DNA of 35,367 nucleotides from Akkermansiaceae bacterium (GTDB lineage Bacteria; Verrucomicrobiota; Verrucomicrobiia; Verrucomicrobiales; Akkermansiaceae). Made by a program: the position numbers and the translations under genes. This document shows, one piece after another, positions 9,115 to 17,577 of this stretch; the first letter of the stretch is position 1; each line of letters begins with the position of its first letter. The stretch is from contig JAPKCM010000043.1 of NCBI GenBank assembly GCA_028822935.1, positions 1 to 35,367 of the forward strand, written 5' to 3'. A model generated the notes under the pieces. It was not told the origin of the DNA, ran no database searches, and worked only from the letters and a program-made list of their open reading frames with translations.

Positions 9115-10514
9115 CCCAGAAGGTCTTTGATGATCCGACCATGGACGTCGGTGAGACGATAGTGGCGACCTTGGAATTTATAAGTCAGTCGTTCGTGGTC
9201 AATGCCCAAGAGGTGAAGGATGGTGGCGTGGAGGTCGTGGACGCTGACGGGATCCTTGACGATGTTGTATGAGTAGTCGTCGGTTCTTCCGATGGACTGT
9301 CCTTGTTTTATGCCGCCTCCGGCGAGCCACATCGAGAAGCAACGTGGGTGGTGATCGCGACCGAAGCTTTTCTCGGTTAGGTTTCCCTGGCTGTAAACCG
9401 TGCGGCCGAATTCTCCTCCCCAGATGACAAGGGTGTCGTCGAGAAGTCCGCGTTGTTTGAGGTCCGTCACTAAGGCCGCAGAAGCTTGATCGGTTTCTTT
9501 GCAGCGCTGACCGAGTTGTTTGACGAGTCCTCCATGAGTGTCCCAGCCGCGATGGAAGAGTTGGACAAAGCGGACGCCGCGCTCGCTCAGGCGTCGAGCC
9601 ATGAGTGCGTTGTGGGCGTAGGTTCCGGGCTCTCGCGCATCCTCGCCGTAGAGTTTGAACGTGCTCTCGGGTTCATCGGAAACATCGGTGAGTTCCGGAA
9701 CTGACATCTGCATGCGGAAGGCCATCTCATATTGTGCGATGCGGGTTTCGATCTCGGGGTCGTAGAATTCCTGATGATGGATTCGGTTGAGTTCGGCGAG
9801 ATGATCGAGCGTGCTGCGTCGGAGATCCGAGCTGATTCCGTCGGGGTTATTAAGATAGAGAACAGGGTTTTTTCCGGAGCGGAAACGGACGCCTTGATGT
9901 TTCGAAGGGAGAAAGCCGGAGCCCCAAAGTCGATCGTAGAGGGCTTGGCCGGAGCGGTTCGAAGTCATGGCGACAAAGGCAGGCAGATTGGCGTTTTCGC
10001 TACCGAGTCCGTAGGAAAGCCACGAGCCGATTGAGGGACGGCCGGCGAGTTGAAAGCCGGTTTGGAAAAAGGTGATGGCGGGGTCGTGATTGATGGCCTC
10101 GGTGTGCATCGAGCGGATGACGCTGATTTCATCGGCGATTCCCGAGAGGTGGGGAAGAAGGTCGGCGTTGAGCGATTGTCCGCTTTGGCCGGCTTGTTTG
10201 AAATTGAAGGTGGAACGGGCAACCGGGAAGGCAGTTTGTCCGGCGGTCATGCCGGTTTTGCGTTGTCCGTTGAAGATCGATTCGGGGACATCCTTGCCAT
10301 GAAACTTTGCGAGCTGTGGCTTATGGTCGAAGAGGTCGATTTGCGAAGGTCCGCCACTTTGGAAGAGGTAGATGACACGCTTGGCCTTTGGCTTGGGACT
10401 TTGAGCTGATTCGCCGAGGGCAGTCTGAGCGAGAAGACTGGCGAGCGCTGCCGACCCCAGTCCGTGGGTGCCTTTTTCGAGGAAATGACGACGGGAAAAG
10501 GAATGCTGGTTCAT
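9111..10514 (-). CDS. DUF1501 protein with Tat signal
   Basis: A 467-residue exported protein of the DUF1501 family, whose fold is related to alkaline-phosphatase/sulfatase-like enzymes but whose reaction is not established. The N-terminus has a twin-arginine motif (SRRHFLE) followed by a hydrophobic stretch and an A-rich region, predicting folded export by Tat. Family motifs seen are YLFQSGGPSQIDLFDHKP near residue 50, the MHTEAINHDPAITFFQTG region, and GGEFGRTVYSQ with GRDHHPRCFSMWLAGGGIKQG towards the C-terminus. It lies 28 bases downstream of the DUF1549/DUF1553 gene. The two families are nearly always paired in Planctomycetota and Verrucomicrobiota. Confidence 0.93.
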   Translation of the reverse strand: MNQHSFSRRHFLEKGTHGLGSAALASLLAQTALGESAQSPKPKAKRVIYLFQSGGPSQIDLFDHKPQLAKFHGKDVPESIFNGQRKTGMTAGQTAFPVARSTFNFKQAGQSGQSLNADLLPHLSGIADEISVIRSMHTEAINHDPAITFFQTGFQLAGRPSIGSWLSYGLGSENANLPAFVAMTSNRSGQALYDRLWGSGFLPSKHQGVRFRSGKNPVLYLNNPDGISSDLRRSTLDHLAELNRIHHQEFYDPEIETRIAQYEMAFRMQMSVPELTDVSDEPESTFKLYGEDAREPGTYAHNALMARRLSERGVRFVQLFHRGWDTHGGLVKQLGQRCKETDQASAALVTDLKQRGLLDDTLVIWGGEFGRTVYSQGNLTEKSFGRDHHPRCFSMWLAGGGIKQGQSIGRTDDYSYNIVKDPVSVHDLHATILHLLGIDHERLTYKFQGRHYRLTDVHGRIIKDLLG

Positions 10515-10542
10515 GCTGGATGAGGGGTTTGACGTTTCGTGA

Positions 10543-13527
10543 TCATTCCTTGGTGATCACTTCATCGAGGTTGAGGAGGAGGTTGGCGAGAGTGGTGAAG
10601 GCGGCGAGTTGGATGGGGTCGAGATCTTTTGGGACGGGAGATTCGCCGATGGAAGAGAGCGCGGCGGCTGACTTGGGATCGTTTTTAAATGATTCGAGAT
10701 AGGTGGAGAGAGCAGAGGTCAGGATCTCTTTCTCCTGGGGCTCGGGGGCACGCAGCGTGACGATCTTGAAGGCGTGGGTGATCGGGTCGGTTGGGTTTTC
10801 TCGAAGGGTGCGTTCGGCGAGCTTGCGGGCGGATTCGACGAAGGCGGTTTCATTTAAAAGAGTGAGCGCTTGGAGCGGGGTGTTGGTGCGCTTGGTGCCG
10901 ACCCAGCAGGCTTCGCGGTCGGCGGCATCGAGGAGGGCCATGGAGGGTGGATTGACGGTGCGTTTCCAGATCGTGTAGAGGCTGCGTCGGAAAAGATCAG
11001 GGCCTTTCGATTGCTTGTATTTTTGGCCCATCGACATTTCGATCCAGAGGTTCTTGGGCTGATAGGGATTGACCGAAGAGCCTCCGATTTTTTCGACAAG
11101 GAGACCGCTGACGGCGAGTGCTTGATCGCGGATGACGTGAGCGGGGAGGCGTTGGCGGGGGCCGCGGGCGAGGAAGCGGTTGTGAGGGTCGGCTTCCAAG
11201 AGCTGAGGATTCAGGTTAGATTGTTGACGGTAGGTGGCGCTGGTGACGATGAGGCGTTGGAGGTGTTTGACGTCCCATCCGGAGCGGATGAATTCGGTGG
11301 CGAGCCAGTCGAGGAGTTCCGGGTGGGATGGTTTCTCTCCCTGGACGCCGAAGTCTTCGGATGTTTTCACGAGACCGGTGCCGAAGTATTTTTGCCAGTA
11401 GCGATTGACTGTGACGCGGGCGGTGAGCGGGTGATCGGGTGAGACGAGCCAGCGGGCGAGGCCGAGTCGGTTGCGCGGAAAGCTCTCGGGGAGAGGTGGG
11501 AGAATCTCCGGGACGTTGCGGGAAACTTTTTCGCCATAGTCGTTGTAGAGGCCGCGCTTGCGAATAAAGGTTTTCTTCTCGGTGGCATTCTCCTGCATCA
11601 CCATGGTGGTGGGGAGGGTGCGGAGGAATTGCTCGCGCTTTTCCTCGGCGGCGAGGAGTTTGGGGTGGGCCTTGCTGCCGGGGCCTTGTTCGAGGAAGGC
11701 GGTTTGGAGTTCTGCTTGGGCGTCGCCTGAAAGGGTGAGGATTTCGCGGGTGTTGATGGGGCGGCGATAGACGCGGAGGTCGCGAAGGTCCCCGTGGTAG
11801 TAATCGTCCTGATAGCCGCCGAGTCGCAGTGGGGAGCCTTTTTTGGCAGAGCCGGTGTTACTGTTGGTGTTGTGGATGATCTTGAGTGAAGCTTCCTTTC
11901 CATTGATGAAAATGTGCTGGTTGGTGGCGCGGAGTTGACCGTGGAAAGTCAAGGTGAGGTGAGTCCATTCGTTGACGGAGATTTTCTCTTTTGTCTCAAC
12001 CATGGCGACGCCCGCAATCCAGTTGGTGATGATGTTGAAGCGGAGGTGGCCGTCGTTGAGTTGCAAGTTGAACCCGGGAGTAAGCCTCCCGTTTGATTGT
12101 CGGGAAACGATGGTGCCAGAGGTGAGATCGTGGGGTTTGATCCAAAGGGAGAGGGAGTAGCGGTCGACAGGTGAGAGGGAATCGAAGCGACCGGGAGCCT
12201 TTTTTTTGTCGCTGAGTGGGGTGCCGGGGATGTTGCTTGAGGATTTGCCATCGAAGTGAAGAACTTCGGGTGGGTGTTGATAGCTGAGTTGATGGGTGAC
12301 GAGGGCTGTCTTTTCAGCGAGTGTAAGTTGTTCCCTCCATCCTGGTTTTTTGAGGGACTTGAGGGTCGCTTTGGCGGCGGCGACTTTAGCGTCGAGGTCA
12401 GCGAGTTGGGCCTGTTGCGGTTTGGTGGGGGCGACGATGTAGGGCTCGGAGTTCCCCGCTTTTACGGCGCGGCCAAACTCGGGGATGTTGTTGAAGAAGG
12501 CGATCATCTCGTAGTAGTTCTTCTGCGAGAGAGGGTCATATTTGTGATCGTGGCAGCGGGCACAGCCCATGGTGAGGCCGAGCCAAACGGTGCTGGTGGT
12601 GTCGACGCGATCAACGGCATTTTCGAGGAGGAATTCTTCGACGACTAATCCGGCCTCCGAGTTGTAGCGATGGTTGCGGTTGAAGCCGGTGGCAATCTTT
12701 TGGTCGAGAGTGGCGTTGGGCAGGAGGTCGCCGGCGAGTTGTTCAATGGTGAATTGCTCAAAGGGCTTGTTGGAGTTGTAGGCCTCGATGACCCAGTCGC
12801 GCCATCGCCACATGAAGCGGGGACCATCGTATTGGTAGCCATCGGTGTCGGCGAAGCGTGCGGCTTCGAGCCAGGGAAGGGCCATCGTTTCGCCATAGCG
12901 GGGAGAGGCGAGGAGCCGAGCGACGGCGCGCTCGTAGGCTTGGGGTTGATCATCGACGAGGAAGTCGGCCACTTCAGCGGGAGTGGGTGGGATGCCATTG
13001 AGATCGAGAGCGACGCGGCGGAGAATTTTTTCAGGAGCGGCTTGGGGAGAGGGACTGAGGTTCTCGTGATCGAGGGTTTGGAGAATGAAGTGATCGATCG
13101 GGTTTTTGGCCCATAATGGATCAGATGTTTTGGGAAGGGCGGGGGTCGCGGGCTTCACGAAGGCCCAGTGTTTTTCCCACTTGGCTCCTTGGGCGATCCA
13201 CTTTTGCAGGATTTCCTTTTCAGCCGGGGTGAGCCGACGTCGGAAGTCGGAAGGGGGCATCATTTCCTCCGGATCCTCATGGAGGATTCTGTCGATGAGT
13301 TCGCTCTTCTCCGGATGGTGAGGGACAATGGCAGGGAGTCCGTCGCGCGGGGCTTTGGCGTCAGCTTCGAGGTCGAGTCTGAGGTCGGCTTCCCGGGTGG
13401 CGGAGTCGGGGCCGTGACAGGCGAAGCAGGTGTCGGAGAGGATGGGCAGGACGTCTCGGTTGAAGCTGAGCTCCTGCCCTATTGTCGGAAGACAAATGAG
13501 GAGGAAGAGGAGAGGCCGCGAGATCAT
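10543..13527 (-). CDS. Secreted PSCyt1 / DUF1549 / LamG / DUF1553 protein
   Basis: A 994-residue exported multidomain protein typical of Planctomycetota and Verrucomicrobiota. In order: a signal peptide (about 1-18); a PSCyt1 cytochrome-c-like domain with the haem-binding site CFACH (Cys34, Cys37, His38) and MMPP as candidate Met ligand near residue 91; a DUF1549 (PSCyt2) domain including a second haem-like motif CARCHDHKYDP around 320; a LamG/concanavalin-like beta-sandwich insert at about 415-605; and a C-terminal DUF1553 (PSD1) domain with VNRYWQKYFGTGLV and SATYRQ. The function is unestablished. An oxidoreductase or polysaccharide-associated role is often suggested, because these genes cluster with sulfatases, as here. 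The start gives a good signal peptide. Confidence 0.92.
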   Translation of the reverse strand: MISRPLLFLLICLPTIGQELSFNRDVLPILSDTCFACHGPDSATREADLRLDLEADAKAPRDGLPAIVPHHPEKSELIDRILHEDPEEMMPPSDFRRRLTPAEKEILQKWIAQGAKWEKHWAFVKPATPALPKTSDPLWAKNPIDHFILQTLDHENLSPSPQAAPEKILRRVALDLNGIPPTPAEVADFLVDDQPQAYERAVARLLASPRYGETMALPWLEAARFADTDGYQYDGPRFMWRWRDWVIEAYNSNKPFEQFTIEQLAGDLLPNATLDQKIATGFNRNHRYNSEAGLVVEEFLLENAVDRVDTTSTVWLGLTMGCARCHDHKYDPLSQKNYYEMIAFFNNIPEFGRAVKAGNSEPYIVAPTKPQQAQLADLDAKVAAAKATLKSLKKPGWREQLTLAEKTALVTHQLSYQHPPEVLHFDGKSSSNIPGTPLSDKKKAPGRFDSLSPVDRYSLSLWIKPHDLTSGTIVSRQSNGRLTPGFNLQLNDGHLRFNIITNWIAGVAMVETKEKISVNEWTHLTLTFHGQLRATNQHIFINGKEASLKIIHNTNSNTGSAKKGSPLRLGGYQDDYYHGDLRDLRVYRRPINTREILTLSGDAQAELQTAFLEQGPGSKAHPKLLAAEEKREQFLRTLPTTMVMQENATEKKTFIRKRGLYNDYGEKVSRNVPEILPPLPESFPRNRLGLARWLVSPDHPLTARVTVNRYWQKYFGTGLVKTSEDFGVQGEKPSHPELLDWLATEFIRSGWDVKHLQRLIVTSATYRQQSNLNPQLLEADPHNRFLARGPRQRLPAHVIRDQALAVSGLLVEKIGGSSVNPYQPKNLWIEMSMGQKYKQSKGPDLFRRSLYTIWKRTVNPPSMALLDAADREACWVGTKRTNTPLQALTLLNETAFVESARKLAERTLRENPTDPITHAFKIVTLRAPEPQEKEILTSALSTYLESFKNDPKSAAALSSIGESPVPKDLDPIQLAAFTTLANLLLNLDEVITKE

Positions 13528-13611
13528 TGGGAATGGGAAAATATTCTGCGTGGAGCTTCATTGAGAGCTCCTTGATCAGATCGTTGATGATCAGGGATGA
13601 GTTGGATTTTT

Positions 13612-15114
13612 TTACTCGATTTCGGGAATCGGTGCACCTTTTTCGATGGGCTTCCCTTCCCAGACAACGGCCTTTATTTCGGGGTCGTAGGTGATGATTC
13701 GAGCGGCGGAACCGGGAGCGGGAGGACGGTTGTCTTCGGGGAGGAATTTGGCTAAAGAGCTGGCTTTCTTTTTGAAGGCTTCTGTGACGATTGAGGGAGC
13801 AAGAAGGTTGTGCCACTCGTGGGGATCTTTGGGGTGGTGGTAGAGTTCTTCGGAGCCATCGGCGTAGCGGATGTAACGCCAATCCTTGGTGCGAACGCCG
13901 TGATTATGGGCACCGTGGGTGGTGATGGCGGGTTGCTCTCGGGGAGTGGCAGGATCGTTGATCTGCGGAAGAAGAGAGAGGCCTTGGAGCATATGGCTGG
14001 GAGGGTCGAGTTTGAGGAGATCGCAAATGGTGGGGTAAATATCGAGCAACTCGGCGGGTTCAACGACGGTCTGTCCCGTGGGGACCCCGGGTCCGGCGAA
14101 GATGAGGGGGACGCGCGTGCCATCGTCCCAGAGGGTGTTCTTTCCGGTGATGTCCTTTTCGCCGATGTGCCAACCGTGGTCGGACCAGAGAATGATGACG
14201 GTGTTTTTATCGAGGCCGGTTTCCTTGAGGGTGGCCATGATACGCCCGACCTGGTGGTCGACGAAGGTGGTGCAGGCGAGGTAGGAGCGGGTGAGGTTTT
14301 CCCATTCGTTTCTCTCCTGGAGGAATTTGAGGCGGACTTCGGGGAGTTTCCAATGGAGATACCAGGAGAAGCGTGGGGTGTCATCGCGGTCGGTGGGTAG
14401 AATTTCAGGAACGCGGGAATTACGATGCATGTCGTACCACTTTGGGGTGACGAAGCAAGGGACGTGGGGGAGGAAGAAGCCGGTCGCGCAGAAGAAAGGT
14501 TTGTCGGATTTTTGATCGTTGGCGGCCTGGCGCTTTAAGAAGTCGACCGTCCAGGAGGCGATTTTGTGGTCGCCTTTGTCTTCATCTTTGTGAGGGAAGA
14601 CGCCCCAGTCGACGAGTTTGTGGGGCTGGGGGGTGTCTTTGACGAGGCGTTCTTTTGGAAAGGGTGCCCCGGTGGCGCGTGGGCCGAGTTCTTGCCACTC
14701 AGTGTCTTTTTTTTTGTTTCCGTAGGAGCCGTGGTAGATTTTTCCGGCGGAGGCGGTGTGGTAGCCGTTATTGGCGAGATGTTGCTGGAGAGGGACGTGG
14801 TTTTTGAATTCGTCGAGGTTTCGGAACCAGGGGGCGAGGCCGTAGATGCCGGTCGCGTCGGGTCGGAGGCCGAGCATGAGGGAGGCGCGGGAGGGGTTGC
14901 AGAGGGGAGATTGGCAGTGCGCGTTGGTGAAGAGAGTGCCGGATTTTGCAAGGGCGTCGATGTGAGGCGTTTTGGAGTCGGGGTGTCCGTCGAGGCAGCC
15001 GATCCAGTCGTTCTGATCATCGATAGCGATGAAGAGGATGTTCGGCTTTGGAGCGCTAAGAAGAGCTAAAGTTGAAACGCTAAATACTAAGCTTAGGTAG
15101 AAGAGGAGTTTCAT
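13612..15114 (-). CDS. Secreted sulfatase, iduronate-2-sulfatase-like (type I)
   Basis: A 500-residue formylglycine-dependent sulfatase that should cleave a sulfate ester from a sulfated carbohydrate outside the cytoplasm. It has a signal peptide (about 1-20), the metal-binding Asp pair in FIAIDDQNDW (Asp32-33), and the formylglycine site CNPSRAS with Cys72. It also has the metal-site SDHGWHIGEK motif and a Lys-Asn-Thr-Leu-Trp-Asp segment (GKNTLWDDGTRVPL), which is typical of the iduronate-2-sulfatase-like subgroup. All catalytic residues are present. Activation needs a formylglycine-generating enzyme, not found in this window. It leads the minus-strand cassette with the DUF1549/DUF1553 and DUF1501 genes. 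A strong hairpin lies 24 bases upstream of its ATG. The exact substrate cannot be read from sequence. Confidence 0.93.
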   Translation of the reverse strand: MKLLFYLSLVFSVSTLALLSAPKPNILFIAIDDQNDWIGCLDGHPDSKTPHIDALAKSGTLFTNAHCQSPLCNPSRASLMLGLRPDATGIYGLAPWFRNLDEFKNHVPLQQHLANNGYHTASAGKIYHGSYGNKKKDTEWQELGPRATGAPFPKERLVKDTPQPHKLVDWGVFPHKDEDKGDHKIASWTVDFLKRQAANDQKSDKPFFCATGFFLPHVPCFVTPKWYDMHRNSRVPEILPTDRDDTPRFSWYLHWKLPEVRLKFLQERNEWENLTRSYLACTTFVDHQVGRIMATLKETGLDKNTVIILWSDHGWHIGEKDITGKNTLWDDGTRVPLIFAGPGVPTGQTVVEPAELLDIYPTICDLLKLDPPSHMLQGLSLLPQINDPATPREQPAITTHGAHNHGVRTKDWRYIRYADGSEELYHHPKDPHEWHNLLAPSIVTEAFKKKASSLAKFLPEDNRPPAPGSAARIITYDPEIKAVVWEGKPIEKGAPIPEIE

Positions 15115-15137
15115 GGGTGGTGTAATTGATGAACGAA

Positions 15138-15166
15138 AAGAGCTGACCAGTGGTTGGTCGGCTCTT
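15138..15166 (-). terminator. Strong hairpin with short T-run: terminator of ychJ or leader element of the sulfatase
   Basis: Plus-strand arms AAGAGCTGACCA and TGGTCGGCTCTT pair over 11 of 12 positions around a 5-base loop (GTGGT). Read on the minus strand the stem is followed by CTTTTCGTTC, the layout of an intrinsic terminator. It lies 88 bases after the YchJ stop but only 24 bases before the sulfatase ATG. It therefore either ends the upstream transcript very late or acts as an attenuator in the sulfatase leader. Confidence 0.6.
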
Positions 15167-15253
15167 GGATATGAAATTTAGCACCTTGGGGGCAAGGCGG
15201 GGTTTGTTTTCTGTCCTTCCTCTCTTTGGGGAGAATTGTCCTCTTGCCGTGGG

Positions 15254-15679
15254 CTAACCCTTGTCGTCGAGGTATTTCCAATCGCCTTTGTAGCGCTTGA
15301 AGCGGGAGCGTTCCTGGAGCTGGTGGGGCTCGGTGCCGAGGAAGTATTCGGCGATAAATTCGACTTTGCCGGTTTTGTCTTTGGGGCCGCCTTTTGAGGA
15401 GCCGACGACGGTGAGGAAGCGCCAGTTGACGTCGCCGACCATCTCTTCGAGTTCTTGTTTGAGATTAGGATCGCGGGTGTCGGGATGGGTGGTGCGAAAG
15501 AGGTAGTCGGTGAGCCGGAAGAAGTAGGCGGTGTAGCGGGAGCGCATGAGTTGCTCGGCGGTCTGCGGTTTCTTTTTCCAGTCAACGAAAGGGAGGCAGC
15601 AGTCGGCGTAGGTTTCGCGGCTTTTGCAGGGGCAGAGGGATTCGTCTCTGCTCTTGTAGGGTTCGTCGGGTTCACTCAC
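15254..15679 (-). CDS. ychJ: YchJ family (UPF0225) SEC-C motif protein
   Basis: A 141-residue cytoplasmic protein of the YchJ/UPF0225 family; its biochemical role is not established. The N-terminal SEC-C type zinc site reads CPCKSRETYADCC (about 16-28), followed by the family core TAEQLMRSRYTAYF and TTHPDTR, an NTF2-like fold with conserved WRFLTVV and VEFIAEY strands, and a C-terminal RSRFKRYKGDWKYLD. Most E. coli-type members end in a second SEC-C motif, which is missing here, so this is the short form. It is separated from the tyrosine phosphatase gene upstream by 164 bases that contain a palindromic repeat. Confidence 0.9.
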   Translation of the reverse strand: MSEPDEPYKSRDESLCPCKSRETYADCCLPFVDWKKKPQTAEQLMRSRYTAYFFRLTDYLFRTTHPDTRDPNLKQELEEMVGDVNWRFLTVVGSSKGGPKDKTGKVEFIAEYFLGTEPHQLQERSRFKRYKGDWKYLDDKG

Positions 15680-15771
15680 GGACTGAGGATTGGCAGGTGA
15701 GGGAAAGAAGGCAATGCGAGATTAGTCGCTTGCGGGTTGCTTCCTATTGTCGAGGCACCAGATGAGGTAGC

Positions 15772-15810
15772 GGACGTTGAACGTCCAAGATTGAACTTGC
15801 AATGTCGAAG
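15772..15810. repeat. Palindromic intergenic repeat of the GTTGAAC/GTTCAAC type
   Basis: A perfect 7-base inverted repeat around one central base (GGACGTT-G-AACGTCC, 15772-15786) is followed by related words TTGAACTTGCAA and ATGTCGAA. Strings built from GTTCAAC, TTGGAC and TTGCAA words recur as intergenic repeats in some Verrucomicrobiota and Planctomycetota genomes (recalled, not checked). Only one copy is seen in this window, between the phosphatase and ychJ genes. Confidence 0.4.
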
Positions 15811-15843
15811 GCTTGGGTTGTGGGCGGAGAGGGATGGGGTTCT

Positions 15844-16317
15844 TTATTTTTTGGTGAGGTGATTGAGGAGGCCGCGGGTGCCGTCTTCGATGAGGTCGGC
15901 GACGAGTTCGAAGCCGCCGTCTCCGCCGTAGTAGGGGTCGGGGACTTCGCGGTGATCGTGTTCGGTACAGTAGTCGGTAAAGCGATGGACGCGGGCTTTT
16001 TGTTCCTCGCTTTTGGCAAGGGCGATGATGTTGGCGTAGTTCTCGTCGTCCATGGTGAGGATGAGATCGAAGGCTTCGAAATCGTGGAGGCTGAACTGTC
16101 GGGCGTAGCCGGTGACGTCGTAATCGCGTTTCCGGATGGTGCGTGACATACGGGTGTCCGGGTTGTTGCCGGTGTGGTAGCCGAGCGTTCCGGCGGAGTC
16201 GCAAATGATTTCCTTGGAAAGGCCTGCTTCTTTGACGAGATGGCGGAAGATATTTTCGCCAGCGGGGGAGCGGCAGATGTTGCCCATGCAGACGAAGAGG
16301 ACGTGGGTGCTTTTCAT
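15844..16317 (-). CDS. Low-molecular-weight protein-tyrosine phosphatase
   Basis: A 157-residue cytoplasmic phosphatase acting on phosphotyrosine proteins. The P-loop CMGNICRS lies at residues 10-17 with nucleophile Cys10 and Arg16. The general acid Asp127 sits in the EVPDPYYGG loop, and the length is that of the family. Both catalytic elements are intact. It starts 9 bases after the stop of the PLD-type enzyme and is probably the last gene of a three-gene operon with the PLD enzyme and the metallophosphoesterase. No tyrosine kinase or exopolysaccharide genes are in the window, so the partner is unknown. Confidence 0.93.
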   Translation of the reverse strand: MKSTHVLFVCMGNICRSPAGENIFRHLVKEAGLSKEIICDSAGTLGYHTGNNPDTRMSRTIRKRDYDVTGYARQFSLHDFEAFDLILTMDDENYANIIALAKSEEQKARVHRFTDYCTEHDHREVPDPYYGGDGGFELVADLIEDGTRGLLNHLTKK

Positions 16318-16326
16318 GAAGAAGAA

Positions 16327-17577
16327 TTAGAGGTGGGGTGAGATAAGGCGGGCGCCGAGGCGCTGGTGCCAGGGGGCGAGGAGGGAGGTGAGGTTCGCGA
16401 GAGTGATTTCGCGGCAGCGTTCGAGATCGCGTTGGAAGACGGCTGTTTGCTCGCGGGCGAAAGAGGAGGAGTCGACGTGGAGATTGACCTCGTCATTGAT
16501 GAAAAACGAGCGGTCGTCGAGGTTGGCCGAGCCTGTGATGGTGAAGCGGTCGTCGGCGACGAGGAGTTTGGCGTGCATCATGGTGGGATCGAATTGATAG
16601 AGGCGGATTCCGGCGCGGAGGAGCTTGGCCCAGTGGTTCTGGGACGCGTGGCGGGTGGGTTTGGAATCGATTTTTTCGGAGGGCACGATGATGTGAATGC
16701 GGACTCCTCGTTTTGCAGCGCGGACGAGGGCTTCCCGGAAGATCCGATTGGGGACGAAATAGGATTGCTCCATCACGAGTGATTTCTCGGCAGCATTGAT
16801 GACAGCGAGCATGCTGTGGGCGATGGGGTGGCGGTGGTTTTCGGGGGAGTCGGTGACGAAATGAGCACGGAAGGGGCCTTTTGAGGAATGGGTGGGAAAG
16901 TAGAGGGGACCGTTGAGTGCTTTGCCGTTGAGTTTTTTCCAATTCTCATTGAAGCACTGCTGGAGCTGGGCGACGGCGGGTCCCTCGATGCGGTATTGGG
17001 TGTCGCGCCATTCGGATTCGTCTCTTGCGTTGCCGAGCCAGGAATTGGCAAATCCCGCTCCGCCGGTGAAGGCGACGCGGCCATCGGTGATGAGGATCTT
17101 ACGATGGGTGCGGTTGTTCATCGCCTTGGTATTGAGTGTGAGGTAGGGCTGATAGAAATAGACTTCGATGCCATGGTAGCGCATGGGGTTAAGGTGGGAG
17201 GTCCCTAGGTCTGCGGAGCCGATGGCATCGAGAATGACATGAATCTGTATGCCTTCCTGGGCTTTCAAGACCAAGGCGTTGGTGAAATCAGTAGCGACTT
17301 GGCCGGGCACGTAGGCGAAGGTTTCGAAGGTGATGCTGTGCTTGGCGTCTTGGATCGCTTGCAGCATTTCTGGATAAAAGGCGTCGCCATTGACGAGAGT
17401 TTCGATCTTGTTTCCCTCGGTCCAAGGAGTTTGGGCAGTCTTGGCGATCGAGTCCGAGAATCCGGGGTTGGAGATTGAGATGTCCTTACCGACGGAAGCA
17501 TCGAGACTGCGATGAAAGCACGAGGGTACTCCCAGAATGAGGGTCGCGGATAGAGCGATCCTAGCGACCGTCTGCAA
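16327..17577 (-). CDS. Phospholipase D family protein, cardiolipin synthase-like
   Basis: A PLD-superfamily phosphatidyltransferase or phospholipase with two HKD catalytic motifs: THRKILITDGRVAFTGG and MHAKLLVADDRFTITGSANLDDRS. This arrangement fits cardiolipin synthases of the ClsB/ClsC type, which join two phosphatidylglycerol-type lipids at the membrane. The C-terminal region with NDEVNL and FQRDLERC is also cardiolipin-synthase-like. The frame is open back to 17718, but that part overlaps the metallophosphoesterase gene. A TTG at 17577 gives a hydrophobic N-terminus ending in GVPSC (signal peptide or weak lipobox) and only a 17-base overlap, while an ATG at 17643 would overlap 83 bases. 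The start is therefore uncertain; the family assignment is firm. Confidence 0.88.
   Translation of the reverse strand: MQTVARIALSATLILGVPSCFHRSLDASVGKDISISNPGFSDSIAKTAQTPWTEGNKIETLVNGDAFYPEMLQAIQDAKHSITFETFAYVPGQVATDFTNALVLKAQEGIQIHVILDAIGSADLGTSHLNPMRYHGIEVYFYQPYLTLNTKAMNNRTHRKILITDGRVAFTGGAGFANSWLGNARDESEWRDTQYRIEGPAVAQLQQCFNENWKKLNGKALNGPLYFPTHSSKGPFRAHFVTDSPENHRHPIAHSMLAVINAAEKSLVMEQSYFVPNRIFREALVRAAKRGVRIHIIVPSEKIDSKPTRHASQNHWAKLLRAGIRLYQFDPTMMHAKLLVADDRFTITGSANLDDRSFFINDEVNLHVDSSSFAREQTAVFQRDLERCREITLANLTSLLAPWHQRLGARLISPHL

Noticed and set aside
13570-13600. TGATCA repeats between the sulfatase and the DUF1549/DUF1553 gene as a regulatory operator
   Set aside because: Short palindromic words in an 84-base gap; no strong stem or second copy near other starts to support an operator.
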